Source of the DNA: JBFHNV01 sp965365655
GTDB lineage: Bacteria; Pseudomonadota; Gammaproteobacteria; HK1
NCBI GenBank assembly: GCA_965365655.1
Contig: CBDUCN010000335.1
Coordinates: 1 to 5,530, forward strand
Length of the DNA stretch: 5,530 nucleotides
Direction: 5' to 3'
Below, piece after piece: positions 1 through 5,081 of the stretch. Every line of letters starts with the position of its first letter. Position 1 is the stretch's first letter. Below the pieces are notes generated by a model, which was given only the letters and a program-made list of their open reading frames with translations, was not told the DNA's origin and made no database searches. The position numbers and the translations under genes were made by a program.

Positions 1-441
1 CGCCACCGAGTCGCCGATGAATCCGCCGATGTCCTCGGTCTCGGCGGTGATCATCGACACGATCTCGCCCTGGGACAGCTTGCGGAACTGCGGCGGCGGG
101 AAGCGCAGCACGCGCTCGAAGAGCTGGTATCGGAGACGTCGCAGCATGCGCTCGCCCACCACCCCGCGGTAGACGTTGATCACGTACTTGAAGCCGCCGT
201 TGACGAACACCAGCACCAGAAACGCCATGCACAGCAGCATCAGGTACGGGATCTGCTCCAGGCTCTGGCCGAGAAACTCCTTCGGGAAGTCCTTGCCGGC
301 GATGGCCTGGTTGATGATGGTCTTCGGCAGGTCGAGCGAGACGTAGAGGAACGGGAAGGCCGACAGCGTCAGCAGCAGCAGCTGGATCTGCTCGCGGCGG
401 CTGTAGCGCAGCACGAAGCGGAAGATGGTCGATTCCATCAT
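1..441 (-). CDS. ABC exporter, transmembrane domain, N-terminal 147 residues (runs off left edge)
   Basis: The reverse strand reads without interruption from ATG at 441 to the window edge. I see a type-1 ABC exporter membrane domain. A short cytoplasmic N-terminus is followed by a hydrophobic segment at about residues 20-36 (LLLLTLSAFPFLYVSL) and a second at about 67-84. Next come a basic cytoplasmic helix with GERMLRRLRYQLFERVLRFP (about 96-115) and the coupling-type stretch LSQGEIVSMITAETEDIGGFI (about 122-142), both typical of this fold. The ATPase half and the rest of the membrane bundle lie outside the window. The substrate cannot be told. A second ATG directly follows the first, so either may be used, and no strong Shine-Dalgarno sequence is visible. 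The gene starts 47 nt after the upstream ABC ATPase stop on the same strand, so co-transcription is plausible. It is self-contained as an exporter type and is therefore unlikely to be the membrane partner of that ATPase. Confidence 0.88.
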   Translation of the reverse strand, partial: MMESTIFRFVLRYSRREQIQLLLLTLSAFPFLYVSLDLPKTIINQAIAGKDFPKEFLGQSLEQIPYLMLLCMAFLVLVFVNGGFKYVINVYRGVVGERMLRRLRYQLFERVLRFPPPQFRKLSQGEIVSMITAETEDIGGFIGDSVA

Positions 442-469
442 CGGCGAAGCTTATGCCGGGGGTCGGCGG

Positions 470-485
470 CGCGGCAAACGCCGCG
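470..485 (-). other. Small GC-rich hairpin between the two ABC genes
   Basis: CGCGGC (470-475) and GCCGCG (480-485) pair over a 4-nt loop, in the 47-nt gap after the ABC ATPase stop codon and before the exporter start. No T-run follows on the minus strand, so it is not a convincing intrinsic terminator. In DNA this rich in G and C, a 6-bp stem can arise by chance. Confidence 0.25.
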
Positions 486-488
486 GCG

Positions 489-1193
489 TCAGCCCTCGAT
501 GCAGTTGAGATAGGCCTCTTCCAGGTCCGCTCCGCCGAAGGCCGCGAGGCATTCGGCCGGCGTCCCGGTGAAGCGCACGCGCCCGGCATGCAGCACCACC
601 ATCGCGTCGCACAGCGCCTGCACGTCGGCGAGCAGGTGGGTGCTGAAGAACAGCGTGCGCCGCGCGCGATGCAGCGCCGCCAGGCGGCGCTTGACCAGCA
701 GCCGCGCCTTCGGGTCCAGCCCGCTCATCGGCTCGTCCAGGATCAGCAGATCCCTGCCGCTCGCGAGGCACGCCGCGAGGCCCAGCTTCTGGGACATGCC
801 CTTTGAGTAGCGCCTCGCGGGCCGCGCGAGGGCCTCCGGCGCCAGGTCCACCGCGGCGGCGGCCTCGAGGGCCTGCTCGCGCCCGTGGCGCTCGCCGTGC
901 AGGCGCGCGTGGTAGTCCAGGTACTCGAAGCCCGTGAGGTGGAACGGGGGCGCGAAGCGCTCGGGCAGGAACGCGAGCCGCGCGCGCGCCGCGGCGCGGC
1001 GGTGGTCCTCACCGAAGAGGTGGATGGTCCCGGCGTCGATCGCGCCGAAGTCCAGCAGCGACCGGATGCAGGTGGTCTTGCCGGCGCCGTTCGCGCCGAC
1101 GAGGGCGAAGCACGCGCCCGGGGCGATCTCGAGGTCGACGCCGTCGAGGGCGGTGCGCGCGCCGAATCGCTTGACGACCCCCTGCAGCCGCAC
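489..1193 (-). CDS. ABC transporter ATP-binding protein (ABC-2/drug-export type), 234 aa
   Basis: This is a stand-alone cytoplasmic ATPase that would power a separate membrane permease. The motifs fall in the usual order. The opening RLQGVVKRFG is followed by Walker A GANGAGKTT (residues 33-41, K39), then signature YSKGMSQ (129-135), a divergent LSGGQ. Walker B LLILDEP (149-155, D153 and E154) runs into the D-loop SGLD (157-160), and the switch histidine is H186 in FFSTH. The Q-loop position reads FLPERF, with Glu78 where many family members have Gln. I chose GTG at 1193 because it puts the first beta strand at the N-terminus as in the family. The frame is open further upstream, but only as Ala/Pro-rich low-complexity sequence across a hairpin, and no Shine-Dalgarno is evident. 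It lies 71 nt downstream of the prepilin gene and probably shares its transcript. The likely partner is the ABC-2 permease at 4212-5003. The ATPase family is certain; the substrate is unknown. Confidence 0.92.
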   Translation of the reverse strand: MRLQGVVKRFGARTALDGVDLEIAPGACFALVGANGAGKTTCIRSLLDFGAIDAGTIHLFGEDHRRAAARARLAFLPERFAPPFHLTGFEYLDYHARLHGERHGREQALEAAAAVDLAPEALARPARRYSKGMSQKLGLAACLASGRDLLILDEPMSGLDPKARLLVKRRLAALHRARRTLFFSTHLLADVQALCDAMVVLHAGRVRFTGTPAECLAAFGGADLEEAYLNCIEG

Positions 1194-1223
1194 CGCGGGC
1201 GCGGGGTCCGGCGCGCGCTTCGC

Positions 1224-1251
1224 GGCGGCGCCCCGCGCGGGGGGCGCCGCC
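1224..1251 (-). other. Strong GC-rich hairpin between prepilin and ABC ATPase genes
   Basis: A perfect 11-bp inverted repeat, GGCGGCGCCCC at 1224-1234 and GGGGCGCCGCC at 1241-1251, surrounds a 6-nt loop. It begins 13 nt past the prepilin stop codon on the minus strand and ends about 30 nt before the GTG of the ATPase gene. No T-tract follows on either strand, so it is not a classical intrinsic terminator. Possible roles are protecting the prepilin mRNA 3' end, partial termination that lowers ATPase expression relative to prepilin, or pausing. The role is inference; the repeat is read directly. Confidence 0.5.
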
Positions 1252-1264
1252 TCCGGGGCCGGGC

Positions 1265-1963
1265 TCAGAAGATGTAGGCCGCGTTGCAGCTCTGCGCGTC
1301 CTGCCGGATGTCCCAGATGTTCGGGGTCTGACCGGTGTCCACGCAGGTGGTGTCCTGCTCCGCGATGGTTCCGAACAACGCCGACGAGGTCACGGTCGCG
1401 CGCAGGTCGCCCGAGTTGGGCAGCCCGTCGTCCACCTTGAGGTCCAGCTCGCGCATCACGTCCACCGGGATGCCGCGGCCGATGACGAGGTGCAGCCGCG
1501 CCGACGGCGCGCTCGCGAAGTCGTCGGTGCGGCCCAGCGCCATCACGTTGTTGAACGCGTTGAGCGGGGCCAGGCCGTTGTCGTTGGTCGGGGCGGCCGT
1601 GCCGCCGCCGTAGCTGCCCTGGATGAAGCCGGCCGCCGCCATCTGCACCCACATCGCGTTGGGCTCGGTCCAGTCGACGGTACCGGTGCCGTTGTCGATC
1701 TGACCGTTGTCGTTGCCGCCGTCGTTGATCGTGACGCCGATGGCCTGCGTCGCGCCGGTCGCGTTCCAGTCCCCGGGCACCCGGCGGTAGCGATCGATGA
1801 AGCCGTAGTAGGCGGCCTGGATGCCGGTGGCGGTGTCGGCGAGGTTGCGCACCCGGGCGCTGTTGATCAGCTCCTGGCCCTTCAGGATCCCGCCGAGAAG
1901 CAGTCCGATGATGACCAGCACGATGGCGATCTCGACCAGGGTGAATCCGCGTTGAGCTTTCAT
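1265..1963 (-). CDS. Prepilin-type N-terminal methylation protein (type IV pilin/pseudopilin-like), 232 aa
   Basis: The N-terminus MKAQRG|FTLVEIAIVLVIIGLLLGGIL is a class III prepilin signal. It has a 6-residue basic leader, cleavage after Gly6, a Phe7 that would be N-methylated, and Glu5 of the mature chain (Glu11). A hydrophobic helix of about 20 residues follows. The conserved segment FIDRYRRVPGDW (about 55-66) resembles the YRxxPGD stretch of many large pilin-like proteins. The globular part has two NDNG clusters (84-87 and 127-130) in an Asp/Asn/Gly-rich region, reminiscent of calcium-binding loops. It ends with the only two cysteines, C207 and C226, which could form a D-region-like disulfide loop. 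At 232 residues it is larger than typical major pilins. A CGGAG Shine-Dalgarno (1972-1976) lies 8 nt before the ATG and fixes the start. It is the first gene after a sigma-54 promoter. A PilD-type peptidase and an assembly machine must be encoded elsewhere. Whether it is a major pilin, minor pilin or pseudopilin cannot be decided here. Confidence 0.93.
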   Translation of the reverse strand: MKAQRGFTLVEIAIVLVIIGLLLGGILKGQELINSARVRNLADTATGIQAAYYGFIDRYRRVPGDWNATGATQAIGVTINDGGNDNGQIDNGTGTVDWTEPNAMWVQMAAAGFIQGSYGGGTAAPTNDNGLAPLNAFNNVMALGRTDDFASAPSARLHLVIGRGIPVDVMRELDLKVDDGLPNSGDLRATVTSSALFGTIAEQDTTCVDTGQTPNIWDIRQDAQSCNAAYIF

Positions 1964-1991
1964 GGCCCGTACTCCGAACGTGTCGTGGGTG

Positions 1992-2007
1992 TGGTTGCCC
2001 GATTGCG
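1992..2007 (+). promoter_or_regulatory. Weak sigma-54-like element facing the cyclase gene
   Basis: On the plus strand, TGGTTG, five bases, then TTGCG gives the GG-N10-GC spacing that sigma-54 requires (GG at 1993-1994, GC at 2005-2006). The CAC of the -24 element is not conserved. If real, transcription would start near 2018 and give a leader of about 96 nt before the cyclase ATG. It points head-on into the strong element on the other strand. This is a marginal match and may be chance. Confidence 0.2.
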
Positions 2008-2008
2008 C

Positions 2009-2024
2009 AGCAAACTTCGTGCCA
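2009..2024 (-). promoter_or_regulatory. Sigma-54 (RpoN) promoter of the prepilin gene
   Basis: The minus strand reads TGGCACGAAGTTTGCT. This matches the sigma-54 consensus TGGCACG-N4-TTGC(A/T) at every defined position, with the obligatory GG-N10-GC spacing (GG at 2023-2022, GC at 2011-2010). The predicted transcription start is near 1998, giving a leader of about 35 nt with a good Shine-Dalgarno before the prepilin ATG at 1963. Sigma-54 control implies an ATP-dependent enhancer-binding activator. Pilin promoters in Pseudomonas and Myxococcus work this way with PilR-type regulators. The regulator is not encoded in the window as far as can be seen. Confidence 0.8.
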
Positions 2025-2033
2025 CTTCGTGCC
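2014..2033. repeat. Perfect 10-bp tandem direct repeat over the sigma-54 -24 box
   Basis: ACTTCGTGCC occurs twice in immediate succession on the plus strand (2014-2023 and 2024-2033). On the minus strand this is GGCACGAAGT repeated. One copy contains the GGCAC of the -24 element and the spacer of the prepilin promoter; the other lies directly upstream. The 10-bp period equals about one helical turn, so both copies present the same DNA face. Confidence 0.85.
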
Positions 2034-2113
2034 CGGCGGCGGTTGCCCCGCGTTCCAGGCGCCCCGTAGACTGCAGCCCGAGGGCCGCGGACGGAGCCGC
2101 CGCCCGGAACCCC

Positions 2114-3412
2114 ATGCCGCGCCCGACCCCAGCATCCGCCGCCGCGCTGCGCGCCCGACTCTGGTCGCGGCTGCACTCCAGTCGTGGACAGATGGCCCTC
2201 ACGCTGCTCGTGCTCGGGCTGTTCCTCGCGGTCGCGTCCGGCAACATCGAGGTGATGCTGGACCTCGGCCGGGGCCGGTCCACGCTGGCCACGATCGCGA
2301 CCACGCCCGAATTCCTGCTGCTGCTCGTGATCGGCGTCGTGCTGGCGGTGCTGCTGCCGCTGCTGTCGCCGATCGGCGGCTCCCTGCTGACCTTCGCCTG
2401 CATGCTGCCGGTGTACTGGCTGGGCTACGAGACCACGCGCCGCCCGCTGGTCCCGATGGAGTTCCTGCTGCTCGTGATCCTGGCCCTGTTCGTGATCCAC
2501 GTGCTCGCGAGCTATTTCCGGGAAGTGCAGAAGAAACAGGCCGTCATCTCGCTGTTCGGGCAGTACGTCCCGCCCGATCTCGCGGCGCGCCTGGGTCGCG
2601 ACCCGCACGCGCTGGACCTCGAGGGCGAGGCACGCGAGCTCAGCGTGCTGTTCTGCGACGTCCAGGATTTCACCAGCCACGCCGAGCGCATGGAGCCGCG
2701 CGAGCTGACCGCGCTGCTGAACGCGCTGCTCACCCCGCTGACCGAGGTCGTGCATCGCCACCACGGCACCATCGACAAGTACATGGGCGACGCGATGATG
2801 GCCTTCTGGGGGGCGCCGCTGGCGGATCCGCACCACGCGGCCCACGCGGTCGCCGCCGCGTACGACATGCAGGACGCGGTGGCGAGGCTCGCACAGGAGT
2901 TCGAGCACCGCGGCTGGCCGGCGCTCAGGCTGGGCGTCGGCATCAACACCGGCGTCGCGAACGTGGGCAACATGGGCTCGCGCTACCGCATGGCCTACAC
3001 CGCGATCGGCGATGCGGTGAACCTGGCGTCACGGCTGGAAGCCCTGACCCGCGTGTTCCAGGTTCCGATCATCGTCGGCGAGTCCACCCGGTCGGCCTTC
3101 ACGGCCGCGACCTACCGGGAGCTGGGGCTCGTCCAGGTGAAAGGAAAACAAGAGCTTACGAGGGTCTTCGAGGCGCTGCGGCCGGACCTGGATCCGGAGA
3201 GCACGGCCGTCGCGCGGCTGCAGCGCCACAAGCAGGCGCTCGCCGCGTACTACGCCCGGCGCTGGGACGACGCGGAGCACGCGTTCCGGGCGCTCGCGGC
3301 GAGCCGCCCGGACGACCCCCTGTACGGCTACTACCTCGAACGCATCGGCGAGTTCCGCGCGACGCCGCCGCCGGAGGAGTGGCGCGGCGAGCTTCGCTTC
3401 ACCGTGAAGTAG
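2114..3412 (+). CDS. Membrane-anchored class III adenylate/guanylate cyclase, 432 aa
   Basis: The protein makes a cyclic nucleotide, most likely cAMP, at the inner membrane. It has four predicted membrane segments at about residues 26-43, 67-84, 88-104 and 115-134. A linker with FGQYVPPDLAARL (148-160) leads to the cyclase homology domain at about 174-355. Visible catalytic residues are metal-binding D182 (LFCDVQDFT) and D226 (DKYMGDAMMAFW), adenine-selecting K222, T296 in AYTAIGDAVN at the second purine-selecting position, and transition-state residues N303 and R307. Lys plus Thr is the class IIIb adenylate cyclase pattern. The C-terminus (about 365-432) has a TPR-like helical pair and a WRGELRFTVK tail, as in CHASE2-type cyclases, but no CHASE2 sensor domain precedes the membrane segments. 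The ATG at 2114 gives a short basic cytoplasmic N-terminus. GGAA lies only 4 nt before it, so initiation may be weak; ATG 2192 is the alternative. It is divergent from the prepilin gene and convergent with the helical protein gene. Confidence 0.93.
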   Translation: MPRPTPASAAALRARLWSRLHSSRGQMALTLLVLGLFLAVASGNIEVMLDLGRGRSTLATIATTPEFLLLLVIGVVLAVLLPLLSPIGGSLLTFACMLPVYWLGYETTRRPLVPMEFLLLVILALFVIHVLASYFREVQKKQAVISLFGQYVPPDLAARLGRDPHALDLEGEARELSVLFCDVQDFTSHAERMEPRELTALLNALLTPLTEVVHRHHGTIDKYMGDAMMAFWGAPLADPHHAAHAVAAAYDMQDAVARLAQEFEHRGWPALRLGVGINTGVANVGNMGSRYRMAYTAIGDAVNLASRLEALTRVFQVPIIVGESTRSAFTAATYRELGLVQVKGKQELTRVFEALRPDLDPESTAVARLQRHKQALAAYYARRWDDAEHAFRALAASRPDDPLYGYYLERIGEFRATPPPEEWRGELRFTVK

Positions 3413-3448
3413 AGCGCGGAGCCCACTGAAATGTGACGAATTTTCGAC

Positions 3449-3473
3449 AGGGTGTCGACCACGCGACACCTTT
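3449..3473 (+). terminator. Terminator-like hairpin in the convergent gap
   Basis: GGTGTCG (3451-3457) and CGACACC (3464-3470) form a 7-bp stem over a 6-nt loop, extendable by a G-T and an A-T pair. TTTA follows on the plus strand. It sits 38 nt past the cyclase stop and 17 nt past the stop of the opposing helical protein gene. The T-run is short, so termination is probably modest. It fits the cyclase transcript best, because no T-run follows on the minus strand. Confidence 0.5.
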
Positions 3474-3489
3474 AGTGCATGACGGCCCG

Positions 3490-4215
3490 TCAGCCGCCGG
3501 CCGCGCGACGGGCCTCCAGCTCTTCAAGCTTGCGCTCCAGGAAGCGGATCTCGTGGGGGTCCTTCAGCGCGCCGCCGTGCAGCAACCCGCCCACCAGCAG
3601 CCGGGCGGCCTCCAGCTCCCCCATGTCCTCGAGCACCACCACGGTCATGTCCCGGGCCCAGGCCGGCGCCGCCCGGGCATGCTCGGTGATCGCCCGCGCG
3701 TAGCGCAGCGCCAGCGGCAGGTCCCGCAGCCGGTGCTTCGCGATGATGGCCGCCTCCGCCATCCACCGCCAGCGCGCGTCGGGCGCCTCGAGGAAGCGGC
3801 GGTGGACGAACTCCAGCATGCGCCGCTGCCGGGCGGGATCGGCCACCGCGGCGTAGATGCGGGTCGCCGCGAGCAGCGGGTAGCGACTGTCCGGGTCCAG
3901 CTCCAGCGCACGCGCCAGCCAGTCCTCCACCCGGGCGTAGTCGAGTCGCGCCAGCGGCACGCTCATGCCGGGCTGGGTGTCGTGGGCCTGCAGCCACAGG
4001 CTGAGCAGCCTCGACATCAGCGCCGACTCGCCCAGTGACAGCAGCCGCAGCGACGCCGCGGACGGCGGCGGCCCCAGCGGGCGGTAGCGGGCCTCCAGCC
4101 CCGGCCGCGCGGCGTGCCACCCAAGCTGCACGGCCAGCGTCGCGACGAGCAGCACGATGGTCGCGCGCGACACCCGCGACAGCGGCCGCACCGACGCTGC
4201 GCGCCCGGGCCTCAC
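3490..4215 (-). CDS. Membrane-anchored, alpha-helical TPR-like protein of unknown function, 241 aa
   Basis: I do not recognise a named family. An Arg-rich N-terminus and one hydrophobic segment at about residues 18-35 (RATIVLLVATLAVQLGWH) suggest a signal anchor with the rest in the periplasm. Residues 55-210 are a chain of amphipathic helices. LDYARVEDWLARALELDPDSRYPLLAATRIYA looks like a TPR unit, and further helix pairs include LPLALRYARAI. The C-terminus (about 218-236) is charged and may be a short coiled coil (IRFLERKLEELEARR). The GTG start overlaps the permease stop as GTGA, with AAGG 4 nt upstream, a sign of translational coupling. It is therefore very likely an accessory subunit of the ABC-2 permease or of the complex it serves. 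Such solenoids usually bind proteins, but no partner can be named. A start at one of the later GTG codons (residue 9 or 15) would still keep the membrane segment. Confidence 0.82.
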   Translation of the reverse strand: MRPGRAASVRPLSRVSRATIVLLVATLAVQLGWHAARPGLEARYRPLGPPPSAASLRLLSLGESALMSRLLSLWLQAHDTQPGMSVPLARLDYARVEDWLARALELDPDSRYPLLAATRIYAAVADPARQRRMLEFVHRRFLEAPDARWRWMAEAAIIAKHRLRDLPLALRYARAITEHARAAPAWARDMTVVVLEDMGELEAARLLVGGLLHGGALKDPHEIRFLERKLEELEARRAAGG

Positions 4216-5003
4216 GGCACCTTGCGCTCGAGGTCGAACAGCGCCGCCGCGACGAGCAGCGGCAGGTAGATCGCGCACTGCGCCAGCGCCCACCCCACGT
4301 CGCCCGGCGCGGCGTGCCCGGCGACCAGCCACTCGGTGCGGGCGAAGCGGTGCAGGTCCGGGAGCAGGAACGCGATGGCCTCCAGCACCCGCCCGACCCA
4401 CGCCCCGGCGGCGCCCTCCCCTGCGGCCAGCGGATTTGCGGCCATCAGCCGGATCGCGTCCATCGAGCGCGCCAGCGCGTAGAACGCGAACACCGCGCCG
4501 AGGCCCGCCGGCGCCTGGCTCACGGTGAGCAGGCACAGCACCGCGAGCGCCGACACCAGCAGCAGCTCGCACGCGAGCGTCACGCCCCACGCCAGCGCTG
4601 CGGCCAGCGGCGCATGAAGCGTCACGAGCGCCCCGCACGCAGCGGCGGTCGCGAGCGCGACGACCGCGTAGCCCGCGAGACGGCCCGCCAGCCACGCGCC
4701 GCGCGGCAACGGCAGCGCGAGCACCAGCTCCATGCCCTTGTCGGCCTGCTCCCGCAGCACGCTGGTGGCGACGAACAGCGCGACCACGAACACCGCCGCG
4801 AGGCGCAGCCAGGCGCCCAGCACCGCGGCCGCGATCTCGCGGGTCTCCGTGATCGCGATGCGCGACGAGAACGCGGCGAGCCCGAGGCCCACGGCGAGCG
4901 CCGCCGCGACCAGCCACGCGACTCGCCCGCGCAGCGCCTCCAGCACCACCACGCGGGCGATGGCGGCTACGGTGGACGGCAGGGAGGTGCGTGGCGCGGG
5001 CAT
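4212..5003 (-). CDS. ABC-2 type transporter permease subunit, 263 aa
   Basis: This is a polytopic inner-membrane protein with about six hydrophobic segments, near residues 29-46, 62-82, 106-127, 132-160, 163-178 and 238-255. Between the second and third lies LREQADKGMELVLALPLPRGAWLAGRLAG (83-111), the hallmark cytoplasmic loop of ABC-2 permeases, where an E..l.LPl.R..wl.gr pattern contacts the ATPase. The protein ends in the short cytoplasmic tail LFDLERKVP. It has no ATP-binding motifs, so it needs a separate ATPase; the nearest is the orphan at 489-1193 on the same strand. The ATG at 5003 is the only good start, but the ribosome-binding site is weak (AGGG about 11 nt upstream). The stop overlaps the start of the helical protein gene. 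The substrate is not evident; ABC-2 systems export lipids, polysaccharides, drugs or peptides. Confidence 0.88.
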   Translation of the reverse strand: MPAPRTSLPSTVAAIARVVVLEALRGRVAWLVAAALAVGLGLAAFSSRIAITETREIAAAVLGAWLRLAAVFVVALFVATSVLREQADKGMELVLALPLPRGAWLAGRLAGYAVVALATAAACGALVTLHAPLAAALAWGVTLACELLLVSALAVLCLLTVSQAPAGLGAVFAFYALARSMDAIRLMAANPLAAGEGAAGAWVGRVLEAIAFLLPDLHRFARTEWLVAGHAAPGDVGWALAQCAIYLPLLVAAALFDLERKVP

Positions 5004-5017
5004 GGTCAGGTCGCCCT

Positions 5018-5028
5018 GCTAATATAGC
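5018..5028. promoter_or_regulatory. AT-rich palindrome in the divergent gap; possible operator or -10 region
   Basis: GCTA-ATA-TAGC is an 11-bp interrupted palindrome, and its core is the only AT-rich island in the 78-bp gap between the permease and the downstream plus-strand gene. TATATT on the minus strand and TAATAT on the plus strand both resemble a -10 hexamer. No convincing -35 hexamer lies 16-18 bp away on either side, so a promoter assignment remains weak. Confidence 0.3.
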
Positions 5029-5081
5029 CGACGCCGGTGCCGCGTCGCCGCGGCCCTCCCCCGCACTCGGGGCGCTCGCCG

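Noticed and set aside
2045..2066. Two GCCCCG copies 16 bp apart upstream of the sigma-54 promoter, considered as activator sites
   Set aside because: The hexamers are pure G/C in GC-rich DNA, lie only about 47-68 bp upstream of the predicted start, which is close for an enhancer-binding protein, and lack dyad symmetry.
1194..2135. Extension of the ABC ATPase frame upstream through the prepilin gene
   Set aside because: The sequence there is an out-of-frame reading of the prepilin gene and the GC hairpin. The ATPase fold begins at residue 1 of the GTG 1193 start.
1964..2908. Extension of the prepilin frame upstream to 2908 on the minus strand
   Set aside because: The extension is antisense to the cyclase and low-complexity (Gln/Arg/His-rich). 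The prepilin leader, Shine-Dalgarno and promoter all fix the start at 1963.
2029..3429. Long plus-strand open frame of 466 codons overlapping the cyclase
   Set aside because: It is a +1 shadow of the cyclase gene. Its translation is Arg/Ala/Gly/Pro-rich without any domain, while the other frame carries all cyclase catalytic motifs.
4035..5027. Plus-strand open frame of 330 codons over the permease
   Set aside because: It is the antisense shadow of the permease, with an Arg/Gln/Ala-rich translation and no recognisable fold. The opposite strand has clear ABC-2 membrane segments.
5029..5050. Second sigma-54 site upstream of the permease (CGGCAC followed by TCGGC on the minus strand)
   Set aside because: The -12 half lacks the required GC at the right spacing, so it fails the GG-N10-GC rule.
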